Source: Pleurobrachia bachei
Lineage: Eukaryota > Ctenophora > Tentaculata > Cydippida > Pleurobrachiidae
Length of the DNA: 33,914 nt
Direction of reading: 5' to 3'
Assembly (NCBI GenBank): GCA_000695325.1
Contig: AVPN01000621.1
Span: 7,303 to 41,216, forward strand
Shown here: positions 1-12,200 of the stretch, one piece after another
Numbering within the stretch: the stretch's first letter is position 1
How the letters are laid out: each line of letters starts with the position of its first letter
The notes under the pieces: model-generated
The model's database searches: none
What the model was told of the DNA's origin: nothing
Seen by the model: the letters and a program-made list of their open reading frames with translations, nothing else
Program-made: the position numbers and the translations under genes

Positions 1-673
1 CTAAATACATGTTCTACATGGTATTATGTCAATGACAGTACTCAACCCAATACCCAGCCCCATATCCCTCCACCATATATACATACTAAACAAAACTGTG
101 GACTGAGAACAACTCCTTGCTAGTTTAGCCTTCTAACCTAATTGGACCTAATTGGACCAATCAGACAGATAGATCTCACATATCCTATCCAGCAATCAAA
201 ATACACGAGAGAGCACAAGAACTCAAAGAACATGTTGAAAACGAAGAAAAATATGTGGCACAAGCTCAAACATTGTCGTTCCTGAATCATAGCCCACACT
301 GGACCAGAAAAACCCCGAGAAGAGCCTCATCCCAATCTTCTTCATATTGGAAACTAGCCAGATGGAAGTTCCATGCGAAGGGAGGGGGTGGGGGGACTCT
401 TCTCTAGTGCCGGCGATATCGCGATGCGATAGTCCCTAGTGGGCTTGCCGTAGGCAAGCCCAGGCACTCTGAGTAGTAGTAGTACCAGTCAGTGATCACC
501 GTGCTCTAAAATGACGTCATATAACGCTTAAATGTTTAATCGTTTAACCATTAGTTATGTCCACGAGGTAATTGTCATTAAGGAAAAGGGCTTATGAGCC
601 ACATACGAAGCATCTCCTTAACTATTCAAACGAGATAATCTCTTCCTGACACACAATGTCTCTTTAATATCAG
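1..673. other. 5' flank or intron of the first gene; no firm gene
   Basis: No complete gene is visible. Because the first clear exon (from 674) begins after a splice acceptor, this stretch is probably intron or upstream sequence of that gene. One stretch near 193-310 reads open after a possible acceptor (residues include HERAQELKEHVENEEKYVAQ), but I found no convincing donor, so it is only a weak exon candidate. A SINE-like repeat occupies 315-483. Confidence 0.4.
315..483 (+). mobile_element. SINE-like short interspersed element, copy 1
   Basis: About 170 bp closely match, in reverse complement, the segment at 25258-25433. The element starts CCGAGAAGAGCC and ends in a short AGT trinucleotide tail, as SINE tails often do. 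It contains a perfect 9-bp hairpin (GGGCTTGCC, loop GTA, GGCAAGCCC) and a GCGATATCGC palindrome. No target-site duplication is obvious here, so this copy may be older than the other one. The family is not one I recognise. Confidence 0.7.
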
Positions 674-3600
674 ATTCCTGATCACTCAACTTGAAGCGCA
701 ACACGAAGGATTTAAAACATACGAGCCAGTGGAGATAATAGACCATGTCGTGAAAACTAAAAGGCCATTTTTTGCAATCGATACGAGCAAGGCTAAAGAT
801 GCCCTGTCCTACTCAGATATCATGACGGTAAGAGCTTCAAACAGATACCCCGGTCCTTTTACAATGACCATATTATGGCGGTAAGAACGGATACCAAATT
901 AATTTGATCGGGATTTGATCAGGTATAAAGCTTTGGGCGTTCGCTGATTAAATTCCAACGTAAGAGGTTGTGACGCTAGCCTGATCAAAAAACTGAAACA
1001 TAAGCCCTGCAGCTCACGAAGAGAGTGATTATACTCAAAGTTAGATTTCTTGGCAAGGCGTCTCACTCTCCCTAAAGCTAACTAACTCTCCCTCTCTCTA
1101 CATAACTCTCTTCCCCAAAGATTGCCAAGATTGTGGCGCCATTCGTTGACATTGGACTCATTGACTGTAAAGCCCACAACGAGACGTGTACTCAGGCTAT
1201 TACAGACCCGATTGGTGAGGATAGGGTCCAAGGTGAGTTACATGAAGTAATCTACAGCTCGTACCCTTGGGGAAGAGGATATGAGTAAAACTTTACTAAA
1301 AAGCTGAATAGCAAAAGTAGAAACTAGAATCAGCAATTTATTATCTTGTTTACAGCACGATATATGAATTCGATAATTTACTAGAATCATGTGACAAGTG
1401 TGTTAATCGCATTAGTCCGTGATTACTGGCAATAAAATATGGGCAGGAACATGGCAATATAATTCACCTGTGTTTACAATTGATCAATGATCATTAATTT
1501 GCACTTTCTAGATCTAGCAGCTAGCTGACTCGAAAATATTATTATTAAAGAAGATTGAAGCAGATTCAACATTCACATATTTCAGGATTCTATGTGGAAC
1601 TCCACGATTATTATGACGAACTGAAGACCTTCGAGGAAAAGTACAACAGTTTATTTGGACTCGTTCACGTGTAAGTAAGCTTTTAAGTTGGTCATTAGCT
1701 TGGTTAGCGGTAAATATATGTTGCCTTGATCTGATATGAACGTACGTGCTGTCTACTCGAAGATCATCCCTTGACCAAGACATCGGACCATTAGCGATTC
1801 CGCGGCATTGGTTAACAACTATAAAAGTGATAAAGAGCGGCTCAAGGCTTGATCAATGCAAAAGATCACAGCGCTGGAAAGAATGAGTAAGGCTAAGAGA
1901 ACGGCTACACTGTTCTGGTTTCTAGTGGTATTTACTAAAAAATCTTGTTGACTCAACAAAAAAAATCAGGGTCGCGCAATCGGACAAAGTAAGAACGGCT
2001 ACACTGCTGCACTGGTGTCTAGCATGGTGTTCTAAGAGCTGGCATGCAGTTAAACCAGATACAGAGCGCGGCAATTGCCTTGATAGCTACCAGAAATAGC
2101 TCTGTGTCTACAGCTGCATGGAGAGAGAGAAAAGAGGTGTTATAGGATAGGAAAAGAGAGAAAATGTAATGGTATAATGGCATAACGAGTCCTTCTGTAT
2201 AGTCACCTATAGCTTTCAATTGAACACGGCGTGAAGACTTTATCACAGGTCCATTTGAAATGAGCGTGGTTGTTCATTATACCGGCCGGTATAATAACGA
2301 TTTCCTTCTCTCAAATTAAAATCGAATGCTGGCAACCATGCAAAACATGCCAATGTTATAATTACAACACAGTTCAAGCTTGAATTAATTTGGTATTAGC
2401 AACAGCTGTATGAATTATCGGGGTTCTGGTAAGTTGGGCCGGGGTCTAATTACTGTACCAAAAAACTCACTCATGCTATTTTTATTTCTATCCATAACAA
2501 CTTTTAATCCGTTTTTCTATCTAAAAATTATATGTCTTTCTATCTATAACTTATCCATGCTAATCTACAGGGACTGTGGAGAGAATGCATTCACAGTGCT
2601 TGACACAATAGCAGAGCGTGCTGTGAACGAGGACCAGAGACTGATAAAGATAGAGGCTACCCCACTACACAAGATGACAATCAAAGTGAAGCATGGCAGG
2701 ATTCCTCCTTTTGCTGTTTATATGGGACCCAAGATACCTGGGATTAGGATGATAGCTCTAAACGTAAGTAGTGTTAGTTTGACATGTGACCCATGTGTGA
2801 GCACAGTGGCCGTATTGGGGGGATAGTGTAACATGTCAAGCATTGCACTGGAATTGCACAAAAATACCGAAAAGAGGCGTGGCCTCCTACACCTAATTTT
2901 TTCAAAGGGCATTCACCTCTTACAAATTCGAATAAAAAGCGGTAGGTACCTCGCGACTGTGAATATTATTATGCGTCGGGGGAGATCATAATTTAAGTTT
3001 GGGTAAATATAGATTTGTCTGCTGTCATAATTAACCGAAGAGAAATGGGGAATAAATATTCTTCCCTCTTCTTCTATGATCATATGCAGAGGCGTAAAAA
3101 TTATATTCATTCTCTTTCTAAAAACTTCATTCACAGCGCTCTTATCTCTAACTTCTCTCTCACTCTTTTTTAACCTTCACAAACATCATCACATTTAAAT
3201 CCAACACACTTTGACACACATCAATACAATATGTTCTATCCCATGTCTGACTCACATTTAACACATATCGGACACTTCCAAATCTAACACACATGTTCTA
3301 ACACAGAACCAGCTAATGAGGGAGCTGGGAGGGGAGGGAGAAAAGAGGCTGTACCATCTCAGTTGAATCTATAACTTATCCATGCTAATCTACAGGGACT
3401 GTGGAGAGAATGCATTTACAGTTCTTGATACGATAGCAGAGCGTGCCGTGAATGAGGACCAGAGACTGATAAAGATAGAGGCCACCCCACTGCACAAGAT
3501 GACAATCAAAGTGAAGCATGGCAGGATTCCTCCTTTCGCTGTTTACATGGGACCCAAGATACCTGGGATTAGGATGATAGCTCTAAACGTAAGTATTGTT

Positions 3601-5938
3601 AGTTTGACATGTGACCCACAAATGTTGTGAGCACAGTGGCCGTATTGGGGGGATAGTGTAACATGTCAAGCATTGCATTGGATTTGGAATTGCACAAAAA
3701 TACCGAAAAGAGGCGTGGCCTCCTACACCTAATTTTTTCAAAGGGCATTCACCTCTTACAAATTCGAATAAAAAGCGGTAGGTACCTCGCGACTGTGAAT
3801 ATTATTATGCGTCGGGGGAGATCATAATTTAAGTTTGGGTAAATATAGATTTGTCTGCTGTCATAATTAACCGAAGAGAAATGGGGAATAAATATTCTTC
3901 CCTCTTCTTCTATGATCATATGCAGAGGCGTAAAAATTATATTCATTCTCTTTCTAAAAACTTCATTCACAGCGCTCTTATCTCTAACTTCTCTCTCACT
4001 TTTTTCTACCATCATAACCTTCACAAACATCATCACATTTAAATCCAACACACTTTGACACACATCAATACAATATGTTCTATCCCATGTCTGACTCACA
4101 TTTAACACATATCGGACACTTCCAAATCTAACACACATGTTCTAACACAGAACCAGCTAATGAGGGAGCTGGGAGGGGAGGGAGAAAAGAGGCTGTACCA
4201 TCTCAGTTGCGATGATCTAGAACTCTACTGTTACCGCTTCCACGCAGATGAGGATTATGCAAAACTGATTGTGTTCAAGGAGGGAGGATTCGAAACTCTG
4301 GTATGTGATCACCTCAATGGTCAGAAATATTAGAAGCTGGGGATCTGATCAACCTTGTTTCTAATTCTATTTTCTTTAGGAATCTCAAACTGCTCCCTGA
4401 TACTTGGGAATCTCAAACTGCTCCCTGAGGGAGCAGTTTGAGATTCCCAAGTATCAGCTCCCCTGATGGCTGGGAAGCAAGAGCAAATGCTAACAGCGCG
4501 AGTCAGCTCTACTTTCTATTCAATTTACATGACGCGCAGCAATCCATCATGGTTCAGAACGCGTGCCCAGATATCAGGGAACGTCCCCTGATATCAGGGC
4601 ACGAATGGGTAACTGGTGCGTCATGATACTTAGTTTCGAGTCCTAATTATTATACCGAATTGCTAATATTCTCTCCCACCTGCACAGTACACCCGAGACA
4701 CAGTACACGATAAAGCAAATGCGCTCAAGGAATCTCTAACTGGTAAACTACTGACAATGAGGGCTGAGGACCTTTATGCCAAGCTACAAGATGGACCCAT
4801 GGAGAATACTATGATACAGGTGAATTAATTGATTCGTTAGTTAGTTAACTAATCGATCGTTAAATATAATTAATAAACCCGCCGTATAAATACAGCAGAC
4901 GAGAGGCTAGGTATGCAAGTGAAACATGAAATATTTCCAGCAATAAAATGACACATCAGAAATAACTTGTAATGTCACAGCTGAAACCAGAATGAACAGT
5001 CATGCCTGCCGAATGCCAACTTGGAATCGAATACATTCCAAGCTGGTTTGGCATGGCTGCTTTTTATAAATTTTATTCTGCAGTATATGAAAACATAGCA
5101 AAAACATACCAAAAACCAGAGTAGTCCTAAAAAAATAAAACATCCAATCTTAAACCTAATTTCCCACAGTATATGAACAGTACACGGTACACAATGTACG
5201 ACATGGACTCAGCCCTGGAGAAGGACATCAGTGAGCTGAGAAGGGGAGCAAACCTGGTCAAGGAGGTACATGGGACTATAACATATTTAGTGGATTGTGC
5301 CACACACAAAGAGATATGTGATGCTAACAAGGTACAGACACTCACAAACATACAGTATGGAGTTTGGAGCACCGGGAAACAACAAAGTACAAACACCGTT
5401 CCTCGCATGCTCCCCAACAATTATTGTGATGCGGTCGTGGGCTCTGTTCTACAGTTCGACAAGGGGGGGGGGGTTGATCAAGATTAGAAACCCACTTTTG
5501 GGTGATAAACTGCAACACATTCAATACTTATACCAGCCTCTCAAACGAATCCAAAACCCAGTCAATAATAACTTCCATCACTGCAGGTGGTTGACTCAAT
5601 GGGTTTGCACTATGTGACCCCTACACGAGTGATCAAACAGCATACGGGACTCATTAAAAACCATCTTTACCTGGCATTTGTGGACGAGGTATGAACTAAA
5701 ACTTTACTAAACCTAAACAAAATTAATTCTTTCTTGGACTAAAACAGTAAACTTTTTCTACTTTTGTCTCGTGCTCTCCAGTAATTGAGTACCACTCCGG
5801 TCCCTAAAAGGAGAGTATGAACAATATCTTCCCTTATTATAGGTATCAAAGAAAGAGCAAGCAGTGGAGGACAATATGGATGAAGCCACCCCAGAATCCG
5901 TCGCCAATGAGTTTGAGAGATTCAGTAACGAACTCTGA
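674..5938 (+). CDS. Multi-thioredoxin-fold ER protein, 5'-partial, C-terminal SNEL
   Basis: I read nine exons: 674-827, 1121-1232, 1586-1670, 2571-2763 (or its copy 3396-3588), 4151-4300, 4688-4819, 5170-5331, 5587-5688 and 5843-5938. All have GT-AG borders and agreeing phases, giving about 394 residues before the stop. The N-terminus lies upstream of the window or was not found. The protein has repeated thioredoxin-like strands followed by an Asp-Cys pair (GLIDCKAHNETC, HVDCGENAF, HLSCDDLELYC, YLVDCATHKEIC), as in PDI-family domains. I see no CXXC active site, so these modules are probably redox-inactive or structural. The last four residues, SNEL, fit the ER-retrieval pattern [KRHQSA]-[DENQ]-E-L. 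An acidic, charged tail precedes them. The next gene, 320 bp downstream, is of the same general type. Exact family unknown; ER location is inferred. Confidence 0.7.
2543..3367 (+). repeat. Tandem duplication A, unit 1
   Basis: This 0.8-kb unit contains one full exon (2571-2763) of the SNEL gene, its following intron, and the first ~60 bp of the next exon (from 3307). The copy breaks inside that exon: after the residues YHLS the sequence jumps back to the start of the unit and meets a TGA. A transcript can only stay open by skipping this broken exon. Confidence 0.85.
3368..4206 (+). repeat. Tandem duplication A, unit 2
   Basis: Second unit, with scattered substitutions (several synonymous in the exon 3396-3588) and small indels in the intron. 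It continues into the intact version of the next exon (4151-4300). The duplicated exon enters in phase 2 and leaves in phase 0, so both copies cannot be included in one mRNA in frame; one must be skipped. Confidence 0.85.
4397..4457. repeat. Perfect 61-bp palindrome (hairpin) in an intron
   Basis: Two perfectly complementary arms of about 29 bases flank a TGA centre (the arm starts CTGATACTTGGGAATCTC). A partial direct repeat of the arm lies just upstream (from 4381). It sits in the intron 4301-4687. It looks like back-to-back ends of a short foldback or MITE-type element. Confidence 0.9.
4562..4603. repeat. 42-bp near-perfect inverted repeat
   Basis: Arms of 18 bases beginning CGTGCCC and ending ATATCAGGG, with one mismatch, flank a 6-base loop. 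It lies 105 bp from the larger palindrome in the same intron, so both may belong to one foldback insertion spanning about 4380-4620. Confidence 0.8.
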
Positions 5939-5974
5939 TGACATGGCTGTGTCAGAACATTGGCCTGGCAGGAT

Positions 5975-6055
5975 CAGGAACCGACCGAAATACTGGTCCC
6001 TGATTGGCTGATAACCAGTCACATGACCTAAATGACGAGTTCTGATTGGTTCCTG
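5975..6055 (+). mobile_element. MITE-like element with CCAAT and E-box motifs, copy 1
   Basis: An 81-bp element bounded by an 8-bp terminal inverted repeat (CAGGAACC ... GGTTCCTG). Inside are an inverted CCAAT box (GATTGG, twice), a CATGTG-type E-box (CACGTG in the other copies) and a short inverted repeat ACTGGT/ACCAGT. Other copies lie at 9030, 10720 and 32371-32414. This copy lies 205-285 bp upstream of the start codon of the HDEL gene, so it may contribute to that promoter; this is inference. Confidence 0.65.
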
Positions 6056-6177
6056 GACAGGATGATCTGGTGATTTGACTGACAAGACACATGATAACTC
6101 GACATTACGGGGACGAATTAAATTTTATCATTTTACTATTTATAAACCAATTTGATCGACCAATAAGACTGAGACAA

Positions 6178-6184
6178 TATAAAA
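6178..6184 (+). promoter_or_regulatory. TATA-box candidate for the HDEL gene
   Basis: TATAAAA lies 76 bp before the ATG at 6260. CCAAT motifs lie upstream (CCAATAAG near 6160 and the repeat element at 5975-6055). Spacing suits a transcription start near 6205. Confidence 0.5.
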
Positions 6185-6259
6185 CCAACGTGTAAGACTG
6201 GCATCACAATCATTTAAAAACACCATCGAAACCTCATTTCCCGATATTATCTAGGCACC

Positions 6260-9200
6260 ATGTTATTGTGGCTCCTACTGCCAGCTCTGGCTGGCGCCAA
6301 GTTTTTTGACCACGTCAACTTGGATCACATTCCGATTGTGGAGGAGCTGGGAGGACAGGACTACAACACTCTTGACCAGAACACGGTACGTGGGGAAGTG
6401 GGTGGCAGTGTTATAGTGGTAACCATGGTAACCAAAACTAGTCACAACTCACATGGTAAGTTACCATTGGCAACCAATTGATAAGTGATAACACAAATCC
6501 TTTCAGATTCTAACGAACTACCTCACAAAAGTGTTTGACAATGATTTCGATGGGAAGCAGCTCGTCCGTAAGGTCTTCTCTCGAGATCGCGATAAACTAT
6601 TACTCATGTTCGATCTTTACAGGTGATTTGGAGCGCCGGGGGCTACAGGGACACATGTGTACAATGTGCTGCTGCTGTTGTAGAAAATAAGCTACAAGCT
6701 GCAGAGTGCACTGTGCGGGTGCCTATAGAAGAAACCTACAACGTACTTCCCAATTCGACATATAAAAGGCGGGTCTAGTACTGCAACAAGGTATACTAGA
6801 CACTGGTATCATACACTTAAGTTGTGCGAGAGTATCATGAGAGCAACATATAAATGAGAGTCCATGACAGGTCTTCAACCAAGATACAACTCTGCAGCTG
6901 CTGCAAACAGTTGCAGGGATGCATATTGACAGAAAGGTGTGACCAGAAAGGAATAAATATTACCTAATTCAACGCGTGTGCTACAGACTGTGCTATCAAC
7001 CTATCCCTCTCAGTCATTATCTTCCTCTATTCTCTCTCATATTTGTGGTATCAAAATATGGGCTGCATATTATGCTTTTCTGGAACTTGAAAATCACGAG
7101 CGTGGTAGAATGAGCAGTATGTAGCTAAGGAAGAAAATCTTCTAGACAAATAAACATTTTAATCAGTACTCTAGACCCTAAAAATTTCCTAAAACACTCA
7201 AATACATTTTAATTTGTTGGAGGGTGCTGTATCATGTATGTTGGGTTGAAAGAAAAAAAAACGTTATTACACATCAAATCCTGCAGGTTTTACGGAGAGA
7301 AGATCCTCCAGTCTATAGACGTTGACAAGTTGCGAGATGAAATGGAATATATCACCACCCTAGCTTCACCCCTCATCATATCAACCTTCAAGTCCATCGT
7401 ATACGTGGATACCGACAGGTTTTATGTAAGCATTACGAGCACGATCATAACTATAACGGGTACCCCCTCTTACCAAACAGGGAAACCGTATCATACAGGG
7501 GAACCGTACATATAATAATACATCTTGTAATATCTTTGGATCATAACCGAACCGTTTCCATGCCAGTTTCAAAGGAATATTTTCATCGTTATGCTGTCTA
7601 GGGTTTAACCCCCCCTCTTTTGTTTTAGGAGGACGTGGTGACATCTGGGTACAACTGGTTGATAATCTTTGTAAAGAGGCTGGATGAGAATGATATAGTA
7701 CTCCGACACCAACAGGCATTGTCTTTAGTTGGTGAAGATCTGGACCTTTACGACATCAAAACAGGTATACTATCAAGTATCATGTAACAGTCATGCTTCT
7801 CCAGGGCGGGGGTGGGAGGAGAGGGGGCTACTTCATTATGGGATGATAAGGAAAGTTGCTTTTTGATAAAGCTGAGGGCGAGGCGCCCAAATATACCTCA
7901 GAAGGTCCATATCAGAGTGCAGTGTGTAACTAAGCCATCCTATATCTAAACGTGTAACAAAACCCTTTTGCAGGTCTGGTCCAGTGCGACAACAACCTAG
8001 AGTTCTGTAACAAACTGAAAGCAGGAATAACTTTGCGGACGTTCCCTGGCAACGTCCAATATGAGGGAGAGCTGGAACATGCTGCTATCTACCAATTTGT
8101 TATCAAACAAACGTGAGTAAAGTATAAGACCATGCAATGTAGTAGACCAATATCATTTCCACTGCTTATTGTCATAAAATACCCGACAACAGTCACTGCT
8201 TGTAATTACTTACTCAACAAGTCACTACACAATCATTACTGGGGAATATAAATCCCGATAATATTACCCATCAGTCAACGCAGGATGGGATCCAAGTTCT
8301 ACTCGATCACCACTGAAGAGGAACTAAGGCAGGTGGTTGAGAAGGAGGAGTTGGCACTAATTAGGGATGATGCTGCTGAGGGAAGAATACCTGGGGTCTA
8401 CTTGATGGATGCTGTCGCTAAAATCATTGTAAGTTTTGTAAGATTAAGAGATCAGTAATTCGGTAATTCAGTACGTTTCCGTCATCTTTAAATTTTGTTG
8501 ACACTTCATGCTGTATTCCAGTTATATTTCCAAGTACATCTGCATTACATTCAAGGTTTACTTTACTTCAGACTGGTCTATCATTTGGCTACATTGACTG
8601 TGCAAACAAAACAGTCCCCCTCTGCGCTGGCAAGTCCATGGGTATGACAACTGTTGACAAGATTGAAAAAGGAGCACCCATCAAAGAGAGCTTCATTGAA
8701 AACGCACGAGATTTCGCTGATATGGGCAAGAGGTAGGGAATTATTTCGCAGATAACTTATTTCTAGAACCACGCCAATATTAATTTAGATTTCAGAGGTC
8801 GCCGGATTGGGTTCAGGCCCATGGCAACCACTCTCACATGATATCTCATATCTCATATCTCATAACTCATAACTCATATCTCATATCTACAGAGGTGAAA
8901 TTCAGTGGAAGTTGAATGACTTTATAGGAAAAAACAGGCGGACCAACATGTTGACTGAGGGAGAACTAAGGACAATGTTAACAACACCACTTGAGACACC
9001 TACCCTGCTTTACTGTTACGGTACTTGATCAGGAACCGACCAAATAAGCAAATACTGGTCCCTGATTGGCTGATAACCAGTCACGTGACCTAAATAACGA
9101 GTTCTGATTGGTTGTTAACTTGTTTCGGTCGGTTGCTGGTGTACTGCCTTTTCTTCCACCCCAATTCATGAACTTTTCCAATGAAGGTGCTTTATAAATT

Positions 9201-12200
9201 TGCTGTCTGGCGGTGCTGGGTACCAGACCCAGTTTTGGTTCGGTCGAAGTATCAATTGTGTAGGCACTGGGAGAAGCCATAAAATCTAAATGTTCTCCTA
9301 ACTCCCCCTTCTTCCCCACTTAACAGATCGCAACAGCACACTACCTCACATCTATGCAGCAGGGAACGGACACCAGAACCTTGATCTCAAAATCATCAGA
9401 GCAGACTACGATGAACTACCCAAGAACTTCCCCGGCCAACTCAGTACAAATGAGCTTCACCTTCTTCTACCCAACACCAATACCACCCTCCCACCAATAG
9501 TAGTGCCTATCAAACCAGGAGTTGACTCAATGGACAGGAAGGTCACGCAGTTCCTCGACCGAATCGTTCGATTCCGAGAGAGAATGACATTTGTTACAGA
9601 AACCAGCCCTCCTGTTGATGCGTTCGTGAAACTAAACATCGATCTTTGCTCTGCCTTCCAATTCCACCCTGAGGGGCTACCTGAACTTGCTAATGCCATT
9701 CTTGGGCTACATGACGGATGCAACGCTAATGAACAACACTGTGATTACCATGTTAACAGCGACCTGGGTGCCGATGACTGTAAACTAGAGGTCGCTAAAG
9801 CAGATGACTATAGGATACCCATTCATTACGGGTATCTAGTAGGGGATAACGTGGTTCAGTGTCATAAAATACCCGACAACAGTCACTGCTTGTAATTACT
9901 TACTCAACAAGTCACTACACAATCATTACTGGGGAATATAAATCCCGATAATATTACCCATCAGTCAACGCAGGATGGGATCCAAGTTCTACTCGATCAC
10001 CACTGAAGAGGAACTAAGGCAGGTGGTTGAGAAGGAGGAGTTGGCACTAATTAGGGATGATGCTGCTGAGGGAAGAATACCTGGGGTCTACTTGATGGAT
10101 GCTGTCGCTAAAATCATTGTAAGTTTTGTAAGATTAAGAGATCAGTAATTCGGTAATTCAGTACGTTTCCGTCATCTTTAAATTTTGTTGACACTTCATG
10201 CTGTATTCCAGTTATATTTCCAAGTACATCTGCATTACATTCAAGGTTTACTTTACTTCAGACTGGTCTATCATTTGGCTACATTGACTGTGCAAACAAA
10301 ACAGTCCCCCTCTGCGCTGGCAAGTCCATGGGTATGACAACTGTTGACAAGATTGAAAAAGGAGCACCCATCAAAGAGAGCTTCATTGAAAACGCACGAG
10401 ATTTCGCTGATATGGGCAAGAGGTAGGGAATTATTTCGCAGATAACTTATTTCTAGAACCACGCCAATATTAATTTAGATTTCAGAGGTCGCCGGATTGG
10501 GTTCAGGCCCATGGCAACCACTCTCACATGATATCTCATATCTCATATCTCATAACTCATAACTCATATCTCATATCTACAGAGGTGAAATTCAGTGGAA
10601 GTTGAATGACTTTATAGGAAAAAACAGGCGGACCAACATGTTGACTGAGGGAGAACTAAGGACAATGTTAACAACACCACTTGAGACACCTACCCTGCTT
10701 TACTGTTACGGTACTTGATCAGGAACCGACCAAATAAGCAAATACTGGTCCCTGATTGGCTGATAACCAGTCACGTGACCTAAATAAATTGGTTGTTAAC
10801 TTGTTTCGGTCGGTTGCTGGTGTACTGCCTTTTCTTCCACCCCAATTCATGAACTTTTCCAATGAAGGTGCTTTATAAATTTGCTGTCTGGCGGTGCTGG
10901 GTACCAGACCCAGTTTTGGTTCGGTCGAAGTATCAATTGTGTAGGCACTGGGAGAAGCCATAAAATCTAAATGTTCTCCTAACTCCCCCTTCTTCCCCAC
11001 TTAACAGATCGCAACAGCACACTACCTCACATCTATGCAGCAGGGAACGGACACCAGAACCTTGATCTCAAAATCATCAGAGCAGACTACGATGAACTAC
11101 CCAAGAACTTCCCCGGCCAACTCAGTACAAATGAGCTTCACCTTCTTCTACCCAACACCAATACCACCCTCCCACCAATAGTAGTGCCTATCAAACCCGG
11201 GGCTGACGCAATGGACAGGAAAGTCACTCAGTTCCTCGACCGAATCGTTCGATTCCGAGAGAGAATGACATTTGTTACAGAAACCAGCCCTCCTGTTGAT
11301 GCGTTCGTGAAACTAAACATCGATCTTTGCTCTGCCTTCCAATTCCACCCTGAGGGGCTACCTGAACTTGCTAATGCCATTCTTGGGCTACATGACGGAT
11401 GCAACGCTAATGAACAACACTGTGATTACCATGTTAACATCGACCTGGGTGCCGATGACTGTAAACTAGAGGTTGCGAAAGCAGGTGACTATAGGATTCC
11501 TATTCACTATGGGTATCTTGTTGGTGATAACGTGGTTCAGATGGTACATGCTATGGAGAGGGTGATAATGCCTGATAGACTGGAGGATTGCTTCAGGTAC
11601 TGTAACAATCACTTTCTGGATTCAGCAAATTAAGTGATTTAGATCTGTTTTTTCCCAGACTTTTTTCCAGTTCCGAAATAAAAATACAATACAATAGCTA
11701 GATTTCAATTTAGAGCTCTTATGATTGCCAATCGGAATATAATGCTAACCATCCAATTTATTTCAAATCAAACACCCATAGGTTCAGTATAGCCTGGGTC
11801 CGGGGAACCTCAGAGCCCCGATCCGACGTGGACGACCTCCTGCTAAACCAGGTGCTGATGATGGAGTCAGGGGACAAGGGACCGGGATTGTGTTGGGTCA
11901 ATAGCACAACACCCAACCCTATAGCACCGATAGAAGAGGAGGAGGAAAAGGTATAACAATATCAGACTTGTTATGTTCTAACTAAACCCTTTTTTACGGG
12001 GCGCGAAACACAGTCTAGCTATAAGTATAAGGCAACAACCAGACAGATCGATCATATCATGGGCTAGAATAGGAAGCTCGAGTCTCTACCTGTCAGAGCA
12101 TTGGTCTGACAGGTATCTACTCAAGAGAGGGTTTTGCGATAAGGTCAAATGACCATATCAGACGATTTACTGAACACTATGTCTCCAGTCTTTTCTTACT

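Noticed and set aside
3749-4138. - strand 129-codon frame and related frame at 2913-3134
   Set aside because: It lies in the intron of the + strand gene, is repeated only because of duplication A, and shows no protein-like pattern.
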